Of a stretch of 36,074 nt of DNA, positions 1 to 9,521 are shown piece by piece; the stretch's first letter is position 1, and every line of letters begins with the position of its first letter. The stretch is taken from contig JANQEB010000140.1 in assembly GCA_028278605.1 (NCBI GenBank), forward strand, positions 1 to 36,074. Reading direction: 5' to 3'. The notes below the pieces were generated by a model, which saw only the letters and a list, made by a program, of their open reading frames with translations, did not search any database and was not told the origin of the DNA. This DNA comes from Candidatus Gastranaerophilales bacterium (GTDB lineage Bacteria > Cyanobacteriota > Vampirovibrionia > Gastranaerophilales > UBA9971). Position numbers and translations under genes: made by a program.

Positions 1-153
1 CAAACCCTCGTTTTTACTTCTGCATATATAATGTTCAAACATAAAAAAAATTGCCGTATTTTTTATAAATTATAAACCTACATATTTTCTGTTTTATAAC
101 AAATTTTTTGGTAATGATCAAATAATGACTGGTAGAACTTGTAATTTTCTTCG

Positions 154-291
154 TCATTGCGAGGGCTTTAGCGAAAATGAGTTGCAAAGCAACTCCTGCT
201 TCGCAAGCCCGTGGCAATCTGTGGTCCCCCGTGTCATAGCTTACTACGATGTTGCTCAGATTCCCACGTCGCTTCGCTCCTCGGAATGACA
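154..291. repeat. Dispersed GTCATTGCGAG/CGGAATGAC-type repeat
   Basis: GTCATTGCGAGGGC...CGTCGCTTCGCTCCTCGGAATGAC. Confidence 0.8.
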
Positions 292-412
292 ATACGACGA
301 ATTTTGTCATATTAAGTAGGTAATAAAAAATTTGGCAGTGGTATAAAAATACGTGATTTGTCATTGCGAGCCCGGTACCCGCCATGGGCGGGGCGGGCGA
401 AGAATCTCATTG

Positions 413-510
413 TTTTAGACCTTGAGGTCCTTCGACACAGCTCGCTCTGCGAGCTGGCTCAGGATGACGTAAAATACAAAACAGATGTAAAACTTTTTGT
501 TTGTTCCTTA
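413..510. repeat. Left copy of ~98-bp repeat, inverted relative to 35976-36074
   Basis: TTTTAGACCTTGAGGTCCTTCGACACAGCTCGCTCTGCGAGCTGGCTCAGGATGACGTAAAATACAAAACAGATGTAAAACTTTTTGTTTGTTCCTTA. Confidence 0.95.
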
Positions 511-596
511 ATTTATCCCGGGCAGTGAAATAGTAATATTGTCTCCAAAAAGGAATGCTATTGGGAAAATTAACATTAAAAACAGGTTTAATGACT

Positions 597-1382
597 TTAC
601 AAACGCAGCCCTAAAGCTAATGTTATGAATTTTCTTACTTTATCCCTGGTTTTGCCGCTTTGAATATTTCTAAGCAAATGCAAAATAAAGCGCATAAACC
701 TGTATCCAAATTTACCATAATATTTTTGCGATATTTTATGCACCTGCCGGGAAGTATTTTTGATATTATCCCGGTTTGTGCTGTATCCGCCCATTGCAAA
801 GTTGCAAATTACTACAGGAACATATTTTGCTCTTATCTTATGCTTGATTAATGCTCTGAGGTTAAGCTCATGGTCTGCACATATTGTGTAATTCCGGTCA
901 TAACTGCCGATTTTATCAAAAACTTCTTTTCTATACAGCACTGCCTGGTGGCAAAGGCAATTTGAAACCAGTGTTATTTTGTCTGTATTCCTGAAGGTCT
1001 TGGTCCAGCCGGCCCCGTTTAGTTCAATTACGTTTATGTCTCCGTAAAAAATTCCTGCTTTTGAGTTACCTATAGCCTTAACAGCCTGCTCAAGCGATTC
1101 GGGATAATAAAAGGAATCACCGGCGTTCATAAAAATCAGGAAATCCCCGCTTGCACGGTTTATAGCTTTGTTCATCCCGTCATAAATCCCGTTATCTTTT
1201 TCCGAGAGGAAAATAGCTATTTTTTCTCTATATTTATCAATAATTCCCGGTGTTGAATCAGTTGACCCACCGTCAATTACTATATATTCAATGTTATTAT
1301 ATGTCTGGGACAAGACAGAATTAATCGTTGTCTCAATTTTATCCTGTGCATTAAAACATACTGTAACAACAGATATTTTCAT
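597..1382 (-). CDS. Glycosyltransferase family 2
   Basis: N-terminus MKISVVTVCFNAQDKIETTINSVLSQTYNNIEYIVIDGGSTDST, typical of GT2 (GT-A fold). Confidence 0.9.
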   Translation of the reverse strand: MKISVVTVCFNAQDKIETTINSVLSQTYNNIEYIVIDGGSTDSTPGIIDKYREKIAIFLSEKDNGIYDGMNKAINRASGDFLIFMNAGDSFYYPESLEQAVKAIGNSKAGIFYGDINVIELNGAGWTKTFRNTDKITLVSNCLCHQAVLYRKEVFDKIGSYDRNYTICADHELNLRALIKHKIRAKYVPVVICNFAMGGYSTNRDNIKNTSRQVHKISQKYYGKFGYRFMRFILHLLRNIQSGKTRDKVRKFITLALGLRL

Positions 1383-1393
1383 CAGCTCACCGG

Positions 1394-1813
1394 TTAATCA
1401 CCAAAACTAAACAGCTCTTTTAAGGATTCAAAGAAACTTTTTTTAATCAGCGGCTCATATTCAAAGTCTCCAAACTTTGGAATTAAAACGTCTTCAAAAA
1501 AATACTCGGCAACTTCGCTTTCAAGCATACCTATCAGGACTACATCAGGTTTTTCATTCAGGAATGTATATGAATTATACGTTTTCCAGCCTTCATAACC
1601 TTCCTGTTCTTCACCGTCATTGAACCTTATATCTGCAATTCCTATTATATTTAAACCGCTAAGCCCATAATTCTGTTTGATTATGTTAAAAGCCATACTG
1701 GCTCCATAGATCATAATTTTTTTATCTTTATACTTCTGTACAAGCTTATCTATTCTTTTTTGAAAATTTTTATTCCTTAAATAATCTTCTATTTCGCTGT
1801 AGTTTTTGCCCAT
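1394..1813 (-). CDS. Hypothetical protein, Rossmann-like (nucleotide/sugar-binding type)
   Basis: 139 aa; KKIMIYGASMAFNIIKQ...IIGIADIRF resembles a Gly-rich Rossmann loop; co-directional with the GT2. Confidence 0.5.
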   Translation of the reverse strand: MGKNYSEIEDYLRNKNFQKRIDKLVQKYKDKKIMIYGASMAFNIIKQNYGLSGLNIIGIADIRFNDGEEQEGYEGWKTYNSYTFLNEKPDVVLIGMLESEVAEYFFEDVLIPKFGDFEYEPLIKKSFFESLKELFSFGD

Positions 1814-1851
1814 GCCCCTGCTATTCTCCTAAGTTGCTGTGCTTACGGTCA

Positions 1852-2532
1852 TCAACACAAGACTTCTCTTGATTCAGAAACCATATACGGTTTTGCTTCA
1901 AGTAACCTGCTCAGTCTTGAGAGGCTGAAGCATATTACAAAATACACAAACGCAATAAACACAAGTACTTCAAACTCATGATAAGTTCTCTCATATACAA
2001 TCTCGCCCGCTCTTGTAAGTTCAATAAGCCCGATTGTTGAGGCTAACGAAGTATCCTTTATCAACGCAATAAACTGGCTGACCAGCGCAGGGACCATTCT
2101 CTGTACCGCAAGCGGTAATATAATTAGCTTTAAACGCTGGTTAGTAGTGAAACCCAAACTAACAGCAGCATCTACAACCTCTTTTTCTATAGAACCAAGG
2201 CCGCCCCTTATGATTTCAGCTATATATGCTGAAGTAAACACTATCAAAGCGCTGCACGACGAAACAAAAAAGGAAGACTGGGTCCCCAGGATAAGCGGCA
2301 GTAAACCAAAGTGGAAAAAGCATATAAATATTACTAAAGGAGTGCTTCTTACGATTTCAATATAAACCACGGCAACAAAGCTGAATAAAGGCAGTTTTAA
2401 ATACCTGATAATTCCCAGGAACGTACCAAGAACCAGGCTTCCTGCTATAGATAAAAAAGCCAGCTGAAAAGTTATTGCAAGGCCCTTCATCAGGAACCCA
2501 AAGTTATTTGGTATTACTTCCCAGTCAATCAT
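1852..2532 (-). CDS. Polar amino-acid ABC transporter permease (HisM/GlnP family)
   Basis: Hydrophobic; AYIAEIIRGGLGSIEKEVVDAAVSLGFTTNQRLKLIILPLAVQRMVPAL contains the permease EAA loop. Confidence 0.9.
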   Translation of the reverse strand: MIDWEVIPNNFGFLMKGLAITFQLAFLSIAGSLVLGTFLGIIRYLKLPLFSFVAVVYIEIVRSTPLVIFICFFHFGLLPLILGTQSSFFVSSCSALIVFTSAYIAEIIRGGLGSIEKEVVDAAVSLGFTTNQRLKLIILPLAVQRMVPALVSQFIALIKDTSLASTIGLIELTRAGEIVYERTYHEFEVLVFIAFVYFVICFSLSRLSRLLEAKPYMVSESREVLC

Positions 2533-3203
2533 ATCATTGCTTCCCTTCCATGAACCTTTGTAAACCTCTCTATCAAATTAGAAATAAGGGCTATAAATCC
2601 TGTTATTAGCATATAAATAAACGCACCGAGGATAAAAAACTCAAAAAAGCTGAAATCGTCTACGGCTCTTTTGTATATGACATAGAATAAGTCAGATACC
2701 GAAATAAAACTCACAATGGATGAGTTCTTAATAAGGTTTATAAACTGGCTTCCCAGGGGCGGAATTACGATTCTTATTGCCTGCGGGAATATAACAAGGC
2801 CAAAAGCCTGAATTCTCCCAAATCCCAATCCTCTTGCTGCCTGGTATTGCTCTGAAGTAATAGAATTAACTCCTGAGCGCAGAACTTCCGATATATAAGC
2901 CCCCGTATAAATACTCAGGGCGATTATTCCGCAGGTAACAGGACTCAGGTGTACCCCAAAGCCGGGAAGGGCTTTATAAACAAAATAAAGAAGTATAAGA
3001 AGAGGAATGTTTCTTATGATTTCTACATAAACTGTACCTGCAGCCCTGAGAAACCATGTTCCCATTGTCCTAATAAACACAATAACCAGCCCAATCGCAA
3101 AAGCAAACAGCGAGCTGGTTAAAGAAATAAAAAGAGTGGTCTTTATTCCTTTAATCAGCTGTGGAAGGACATTTATAATAACATTAAAATCAACTTCATA
3201 CAT
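2529..3203 (-). CDS. Polar amino-acid ABC transporter permease (HisM/GlnP family)
   Basis: EAA loop AYISEVLRSGVNSITSEQYQAARGLGFGRIQAFGLVIFPQAIRIVIPPLGSQ; 4-nt overlap with the second permease. Confidence 0.9.
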   Translation of the reverse strand: MYEVDFNVIINVLPQLIKGIKTTLFISLTSSLFAFAIGLVIVFIRTMGTWFLRAAGTVYVEIIRNIPLLILLYFVYKALPGFGVHLSPVTCGIIALSIYTGAYISEVLRSGVNSITSEQYQAARGLGFGRIQAFGLVIFPQAIRIVIPPLGSQFINLIKNSSIVSFISVSDLFYVIYKRAVDDFSFFEFFILGAFIYMLITGFIALISNLIERFTKVHGREAMI

Positions 3204-3215
3204 TTTTATTCCTGA

Positions 3216-4019
3216 TTATTTTTTATTTAAATCACTTGTCCATTTTTCTTCAAGCCCGGTTATAGTCCCATCTTCCATCATTTCTTGCAGTGTAAAGTTA
3301 ATGGTTTCAATAAGAGAGCTTACTTCTTTGCCTTTTTTAAAACCAAGCCCGTAGGATTCTCTTGTAAGCCTTTCATCCAGCATTTTAAACCCTTTATTTT
3401 CAGATATAAAACCGTAAATGATAGTATCATCCGTTGTTAAAGCATCTCCCCTGCCGTTTTTTAAAGCGGAAAAAGCGTCTGTATATGTTCTAAAACCCAG
3501 TACCATTGCTGCCGGAAAAAGTTCTCTTATATTTTTTTCACTGGTTGAACCCAGGACAACTATTATTTTTTTGCCGGAAAGATCGCCAATTGACTGTATA
3601 TTGCTATTTTCAGGAACCATTACTGCCTGTCCCGCAATATAATATGGTATACTGAAATCTATTATTCTTTCACGCTTATTGGTAATTGTCATTGTTGCCG
3701 CCGCAAAATCCACTGTTCCTGATGTTATAGAAAAAATTCTATTAGAAGAAGTTACCTGCTGGAATTCTATAGCGTTTTCATCTCCCAGAATTCTTTTTGC
3801 CAGTTCTTTACAAAGGTCTACATCAAACCCTTTAACTTCTTCTTTTTCATTGATAAATCCAAAAGGCTTGGTGTCATATCTTACGCCGACAATCATCTTC
3901 CCTCTTGATTGAATAGTTTGAAGAAGTTCTGTTTCCTGTTTTTTTGTACACCCGTTAGCCAGGATGGGTATGAACAGTAAACCTGTAAAAATAATTAAGA
4001 ATTTTTTCAGGTTATTCAA
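3216..4019 (-). CDS. Amino-acid ABC transporter substrate-binding lipoprotein (SBP_bac_3 family)
   Basis: Lipobox-like ILANGC near the N-terminus; [34 protein letters not shown] is typical of family 3 SBPs. Confidence 0.92.
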   Translation of the reverse strand: MNNLKKFLIIFTGLLFIPILANGCTKKQETELLQTIQSRGKMIVGVRYDTKPFGFINEKEEVKGFDVDLCKELAKRILGDENAIEFQQVTSSNRIFSITSGTVDFAAATMTITNKRERIIDFSIPYYIAGQAVMVPENSNIQSIGDLSGKKIIVVLGSTSEKNIRELFPAAMVLGFRTYTDAFSALKNGRGDALTTDDTIIYGFISENKGFKMLDERLTRESYGLGFKKGKEVSSLIETINFTLQEMMEDGTITGLEEKWTSDLNKK

Positions 4020-4785
4020 TTATTCCACCTCTCTTGTTAGCGCTTGCAAACTGTTTTTGAGCATTAAGAATACTCTGGACAAATTCTTCTGTAGCCGGTT
4101 TTTCAGGATTGTCAAAAATTTGGGAAGGTGTTCCTTCCTCAACAATCCGGCCTCTGGAAATAAATATGATTTTATCTGCCACTTCTCTTGCAAAACCCAT
4201 TTCATGGGTTACTACAGCCATTGTCATGCCGTCTTTAGCCAGGTCTTTAATTGTATCGAGGACTTCCTGTTTCATTTGAGGGTCAAGTGCGCTTGTCGGT
4301 TCATCAAAGAGCATTACTTTCGGCTGCATTGCAAGGCTTCTTGCTATGGCAACCCTTTGTGCCTGGCCGCCTGAGAGCTGGGCCGGGTATTTATCGATTT
4401 TATCCAGCAGCCCTACTTTTTCCAGAAGGTACATTGTCTGGACTTCCGCGTCGTTTTTTGACATTTTTTTAACTTCAATAGGAGCAAGGTTTATGTTTTG
4501 CCTGATTGTTAAATGCGGGAATAAGTTAAATTGCTGAAATACAATTCCGACTTCTGACCTGAGTTTATTTAAATTTGTCTCTTTGGAAGTTACTTCAACT
4601 TCATCAATAAATATTTTTCCGTCGGTAACAGGCACAAGTCCGTTGATGCACTTTAAAAAGGTGCTTTTACCGCAACCGGAAGGGCCAATTAGTGCTATAA
4701 TGCTGCCTTTATCTATAGTTGCGCTTATATCTTTAAGCACGCATAAATTTTTATAGTATTTGCTTACGTTTTTCAGTTTTATCAT
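4012..4785 (-). CDS. Amino-acid ABC transporter ATP-binding protein (GlnQ-like)
   Basis: Walker [10 protein letters not shown], signature LSGGQ, Walker [14 protein letters not shown]. Confidence 0.95.
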   Translation of the reverse strand: MIKLKNVSKYYKNLCVLKDISATIDKGSIIALIGPSGCGKSTFLKCINGLVPVTDGKIFIDEVEVTSKETNLNKLRSEVGIVFQQFNLFPHLTIRQNINLAPIEVKKMSKNDAEVQTMYLLEKVGLLDKIDKYPAQLSGGQAQRVAIARSLAMQPKVMLFDEPTSALDPQMKQEVLDTIKDLAKDGMTMAVVTHEMGFAREVADKIIFISRGRIVEEGTPSQIFDNPEKPATEEFVQSILNAQKQFASANKRGGIIE

Positions 4786-5033
4786 TTTCTTTCCAGCATG
4801 TACTTTATATTTTTCAATAAGAGTATGAACAACTTATTATTTTACAGATATTCAAAGTTTTCGTCTATCAGTTCTTTAATATATTTTCAAATTTAAAATT
4901 AATATATTGTGTTTTAACCGGGTAAATTCAACTCGTAGTGGCCGAATCATTATATAAGGAAGTAATAAAAAATTCTTACATAAAATTTTTCAAAAACCGG
5001 TAGTGTCCCGATATCGTGTTATACCTCCCGAAG

Positions 5034-5169
5034 TGTCATTACGAGAAAGCCTGCCCCGTGCTTGACACGGGATGGTAATCTGTCTAAATGGGGTGAGAAA
5101 GCACATAATGTTATTTGGCCAGATTGCCACGGGCTCTTAAATTGTCATTGAGCCCTCGCAAGAATGACA
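5034..5169. repeat. Dispersed GTCATTRCGAG-type repeat
   Basis: GTGTCATTACGAGAAAGCCTG...GATTGCCACGGGCTC...CGCAAGAATGAC. Confidence 0.7.
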
Positions 5170-5307
5170 GATGTTTGTTGATTATAAAAATATTTTCCGG
5201 ATAGGCTCTAAGCTATAATTTTTTTTTAGCTAACCCGAAGAAATTTTGAAATATTAACCGGGTTTCAATTAAAATATATATAAATAATACTTAGCTGGAG
5301 AAAAAGT

Positions 5308-5991
5308 ATGAAAACAATAGGCCTTATCGGGGGCATGAGTTTTGCGTCTACCGTAGAGTATTACAGGATGATAAACTGCGAAGTCCAAAAAAGACTTGGG
5401 GGAAATAACTCAGCTAAAATTATACTTTATAGTATGAATTTCCAGGAAATAAAAGAGCTTCAATTCAAGAGCGAATGGGAAAAGTTAGGAGAAATCCTAT
5501 CCGGCGCTGCTATACAACTGGAAAAAGGCGGCGCTGATTTTTTGTTAATTTGCACAAATTTAATGCATAAAGTTGCGCCGCAGGTAGAAAAAAAAGTTTC
5601 TATACCTCTTCTTCACATTGTTGATGCAACCGCGCAGAAAATAAAGTCTCAAAATATAGACAAAGTAGGACTTTTAGGGACTGTATTTACTATGGAAGAG
5701 GAATTTTATACACAAAGACTAAAAAAACACGGTATAGAAGTTGTGATTCCTGAACAACAGGAACGCCAAGAGGTCAGCCGGATTATTTATGACGAGCTGT
5801 GCAGGGGAATTTTCCTTGATGAGGCCAGGAAAAAATACCGCCAGGCCATAAGGCAAATGAAAGAAAACGGCGCCCAGGGAGTTGTGCTGGGCTGTACAGA
5901 AATACCTTTATTGTTGGAAAAAACAGAGATTCCCGCTTTTAACACTACCCAGATTCACGCAATGGCAGCTGTTGAAATGTCTTTTAATTAA
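5308..5991 (+). CDS. Aspartate/glutamate racemase family protein
   Basis: MKTIGLIGGMSFASTVEYYRMIN; catalytic Cys contexts LLICTNLMHK and VVLGCTEIPLLL. Confidence 0.9.
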   Translation: MKTIGLIGGMSFASTVEYYRMINCEVQKRLGGNNSAKIILYSMNFQEIKELQFKSEWEKLGEILSGAAIQLEKGGADFLLICTNLMHKVAPQVEKKVSIPLLHIVDATAQKIKSQNIDKVGLLGTVFTMEEEFYTQRLKKHGIEVVIPEQQERQEVSRIIYDELCRGIFLDEARKKYRQAIRQMKENGAQGVVLGCTEIPLLLEKTEIPAFNTTQIHAMAAVEMSFN

Positions 5992-6000
5992 AGGTTTAAA

Positions 6001-6930
6001 ATGCTTAGAGTAGTAGTTTTAGGATATGGTGAACTTGCCCAGTCTGTTGTTTTGGGGATTTTGCAGACAAAACATAAACTCGCAGGCATTATGAGGTGGC
6101 GTCATTCAAAAACTAACAGGCTGGCATCATTCTTGCAGGATACTTTTGCCCCTGACCACTTACTTTCAATAATCAGGTCTCAGGACTTAAAGGAAATTAA
6201 AGCAGTAAGGGCAAATACCGGTAAGTTTACAGACCAAATGAAAAAGCTCAGGCCCGATGTGATAATTGTTGCTTCCTGGGGTGAAATCCTGAAAAGCGAA
6301 GCTATAGACCTGCCTAAAGTGGCCTGTATCAACTGTCATCCCTCTTTACTCCCAAAACACAGGGGCAGCAATCCGTATGCTTCCGCTATAAGACAGGGTG
6401 AAACCAAAACAGGGGTTACTTTTCATCTTATGAATGAAAAAATAGATGCCGGAGATATTCTATTGCAGTCAGAAGTTGAAATTTCCGAAATTGATACAGG
6501 AGAAACCCTTAAAAGAAAGTGTGCTTTTACGGCAAAGGAAGCTGTAAAAATCCTTCTTGACAGGCTTGAAAGAGCAGAGGCGGTTCCTGTAGCCCAGGAC
6601 GAATCTAAAGCCAGTTATTTTCCCGCTATATCAGCTGATGATGCCTATATTAACTGGGAAAACCCGGCTGAGTCCATACATAATCAGGTCAGGGGGCTGC
6701 ATCCGTGGGTTCAGTGCTATACCCGGTATAAAAACGGCTTTTTATTCGCAAAATCATCTGAAGTCGTAAAGCTTGATAAACCAGCAGGCAAGCACGGGGT
6801 TTTAATAGAAAAGAGTGAAAATGAGCTTGTTATATCAACTGCCAGCCCTGATAAAGCTATCAGGCTTAAAGGTGTTGAACCTTACAGCTTTTTTTATGAA
6901 CTCAGGCGCTGGCTTGGGCTAACAAGGTAA
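6001..6930 (+). CDS. Formyltransferase (methionyl-tRNA formyltransferase-like / formyl_trans_N family)
   Basis: CINCHPSLLPKHRGSNPYASAIRQGETKTGVTFHLMNEKIDAGDILLQ; HxSLLPxxRG and D-A-G-D motifs. Specific substrate not assigned. Confidence 0.8.
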   Translation: MLRVVVLGYGELAQSVVLGILQTKHKLAGIMRWRHSKTNRLASFLQDTFAPDHLLSIIRSQDLKEIKAVRANTGKFTDQMKKLRPDVIIVASWGEILKSEAIDLPKVACINCHPSLLPKHRGSNPYASAIRQGETKTGVTFHLMNEKIDAGDILLQSEVEISEIDTGETLKRKCAFTAKEAVKILLDRLERAEAVPVAQDESKASYFPAISADDAYINWENPAESIHNQVRGLHPWVQCYTRYKNGFLFAKSSEVVKLDKPAGKHGVLIEKSENELVISTASPDKAIRLKGVEPYSFFYELRRWLGLTR

Positions 6931-6931
6931 G

Positions 6932-7723
6932 TTATCCCGCGGTTTTTTCAGGCAAAGACCGGATTAGCAGTATTCGCTCAAGTATTAAAATTACCAGCAA
7001 TGAATAAAGCCCGGCAAGTATAACATCGCTTAAAAAGTGCGCACCGGTTGCTACCCGCATAATTGCAACTGACGCCGCAAAAAGCGTTATCACCCAAAAC
7101 CAAATTTTCCTGTGTTTTCCGGCAAGTAAAGCCAGGGATAAAAAGCAAACGGCAAGTGAAGTTTCCCCGGATACAAATGAGCAATTCCCCCGGCACTGGT
7201 CTGAAATTACACCTGCAGCGGTAAATTGCTTTGTACCGTGGAATTCCATGATATCTCTTGGTCTTGCCCTGCCCCAGTGGCTTTTCAGTATAAAACCCGT
7301 CATAAAACCTGCTGCAATAGCAAAAGAAAGAATAATGAAAAAAAATCTTCTCCTGGTTAAAGTCCAGACGGGTTTTTTGTGAAATTCCCCGACTATATAA
7401 GCTAAACTAATTATAATAAGAGAAAAACCCATCATAAGCACAAGGATTTTATGGTAAAAATAGTTAACAGGCGAACCTGCCATTAAAAACTTCCCGTCTC
7501 CCATGTAGAACAATTTTGTAAATTCTATATCTACATTTGGAAAGAAGTAAAAAAACGCTGTTAACACAACGCAAAGAATACCTGTGATTATGATTGCTGG
7601 TTTGTTAGACAGAAAATCCGTTTTGCCGGGAAGATTTTTTCGGTTTTTCTCTATATCACCCGGCCCATCCAGGAAATTTTTTGCTTTTTCATTAAAAATT
7701 ATATTTTTCATCAAAAACCTCAT
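6932..7723 (-). CDS. PAP2 superfamily phosphatase, membrane-bound
   Basis: KSHWGRARPRD ... CSFVSGETSL ... ATGAHFLSDVILAG match the three PAP2 signature blocks. Confidence 0.85.
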   Translation of the reverse strand: MRFLMKNIIFNEKAKNFLDGPGDIEKNRKNLPGKTDFLSNKPAIIITGILCVVLTAFFYFFPNVDIEFTKLFYMGDGKFLMAGSPVNYFYHKILVLMMGFSLIIISLAYIVGEFHKKPVWTLTRRRFFFIILSFAIAAGFMTGFILKSHWGRARPRDIMEFHGTKQFTAAGVISDQCRGNCSFVSGETSLAVCFLSLALLAGKHRKIWFWVITLFAASVAIMRVATGAHFLSDVILAGLYSLLVILILERILLIRSLPEKTAG

Positions 7724-7914
7724 AATACCTTCTTATCCGGTAAAATAAAATTTTATAGACCTGATATTAGCATAAAAATATCAGGAAAGATGTTAAAGTA
7801 TAATACAAAAACTCAAGGTAACTACTCAGAGTGATCAATTAATGACTGATAAGAATTTTTCCTTGTCGCTTATTGCTTATTACCGGATAGGCTCTTAATA
7901 CTGTTCAATAATCT

Positions 7915-8994
7915 TTATTTTTTAGCAAGCATGTAATCGTAAATCTGTGTTCTCTGGAGCCTGTTTGTTCCTCCTTTAACACGGGCATCTATGCTTCTTT
8001 GCACAAGCGGCGCAAAATCTGAATTTGCCAGGAAACCAACATTTCCAAATATGTTTAATACTTCCATTGTTACGTTGCTTGCGGCTTCACTTGCTTTAAC
8101 TTTTGCCATTGAAGCGATTTTTACATTTGGTTTGGTTTTATCCATACAATCTGCGCTATAGTATGTCAGCATTCTTGCGGATTCCGCCTCGCTAAACAGA
8201 TCCGCAAGCGTAAACTGTAAATTCTGGCTTGTGGAAATGCTTTCTCCTGTAGCAGACTTGGTTTCTTTTACTATTTCAATTCCCTTTACTAACGCGCTAT
8301 GGGCAATACCAATTGAAACAGCAGCAACTAAAGTCCTTGCAACTGCCATTGTGCTTTCTAAATTATCGGATATAACAGCTATACATTGATCTTCTTTAAA
8401 TGAATGATTAATTTGTATCTGGTTATAAGGGATTTTAACTGAAGAAATTGTTTTTGCGCTTTCTTCAATCCTAACTTCATTCTCGTGGACTAAGAATAAA
8501 CGGATCTTATTTTCTTCGTCTTTAGCATAAATTATGAATTTATCAGAATAAAGCTGCTCGTTACTTACCAGCTTGGTTCCTTGCACACTCCAGCCCTCAG
8601 CAGTTTTTGAGGCTTTTGTCCGGATATCGCAAAGTCCTGTATAGCCAGGCTCCATGCACAGCAGGCTAACTGTTTCACCTTTTTCAAGGAGGTTTTCAGC
8701 TTTAATACTTGTGTAAGCTTTTAGTATTTCCCTGAAAACAATTTGGTCAGCAAGAATATATGCGGATAAAGAATCATTTTTTGAAATTTCTTCCAGGGAA
8801 ACTGTCATGCCAAGGTAATCATCATAAATTTCATTTTCTGAGGGTAGTGAACCTAGGGACATAGAAAGATAGCTTGTAATTACCTGCTTGGGGTTTCTAT
8901 CGTCCTGAAGATTTTTTTCAATTCTTGAAATCAACTCTTTTGTTTTTTGGATACACTCAAGGTGCTTGTTGCCCAGTTCAAATTGTCCACTCAT
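7915..8994 (-). CDS. Acyl-CoA dehydrogenase-like protein (divergent)
   Basis: SIDARVKGGTNRLQRTQIYDYML resembles the ACAD C-terminal YGGTNEIQR motif; helical C-terminal domain. Overall divergent. Confidence 0.65.
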   Translation of the reverse strand: MSGQFELGNKHLECIQKTKELISRIEKNLQDDRNPKQVITSYLSMSLGSLPSENEIYDDYLGMTVSLEEISKNDSLSAYILADQIVFREILKAYTSIKAENLLEKGETVSLLCMEPGYTGLCDIRTKASKTAEGWSVQGTKLVSNEQLYSDKFIIYAKDEENKIRLFLVHENEVRIEESAKTISSVKIPYNQIQINHSFKEDQCIAVISDNLESTMAVARTLVAAVSIGIAHSALVKGIEIVKETKSATGESISTSQNLQFTLADLFSEAESARMLTYYSADCMDKTKPNVKIASMAKVKASEAASNVTMEVLNIFGNVGFLANSDFAPLVQRSIDARVKGGTNRLQRTQIYDYMLAKK

Positions 8995-9299
8995 AATTTA
9001 ATCCTCGTCCTTATAATAATAAATTAAACTACCACAAACATTTCATATAAGCTATAAAAGAATTTAAACCGGCTAAGTTTCAATGATAGATTAAATTTTA
9101 GTCTAAAATATTAAAATTTATAAATAAACTTATTAAGTATTGTTAAATTATGACAATTTTTTTAAAAGTATATACTTTATATATATACAAGGCTCAAGAA
9201 ATTTTAAAAAATATCTCATAAAGCACCACATAAATAAAAACCTTACAGAACCCGCTATAAATTTTAAAAAATTACACATAACACTCTAATTTTTAATTT

Positions 9300-9333
9300 A
9301 AAGAGACTATTTTCAAATGGTCTCTTTTTTTTT
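9300..9333 (+). terminator. Rho-independent terminator-like hairpin, no annotated + strand gene upstream
   Basis: AAAGAGAC-N12-GTCTCTTT followed by a T-run; inner TATTT/AAATG extends the stem. Confidence 0.7.
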
Positions 9334-9363
9334 ATAAATTTTGAAAAATTTTGATTTTTACAA

Positions 9364-9430
9364 TTAACCTGAGTCGCCTGCTTAGTGATTTAATCAAAAA
9401 GAAAATCACTAAGCAGGCGACTCAGGTTAA
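9364..9430. repeat. Perfect 28-bp inverted repeat, 11-nt loop, TTAA at both outer ends
   Basis: TTAACCTGAGTCGCCTGCTTAGTGATTT-AATCAAAAAGA-AAATCACTAAGCAGGCGACTCAGGTTAA. Confidence 0.95.
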
Positions 9431-9521
9431 GTTAGAGATTCGGGTTATATAGCAAAGTAATATTTTTTTACTTTTTTGTTTATTAATTGTATCCTTTCTA
9501 TAGGAAGAAAGGAGATTTTTT

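Noticed and set aside
35-385. 116-aa ORF on the - strand
   Set aside because: Translation of dispersed repeats (FVVLSFRGAKRRGNLS is the GTCATTCCGAGG..CGAAGCGACG..GGGAATCTGAG repeat read in frame); no independent coding evidence.
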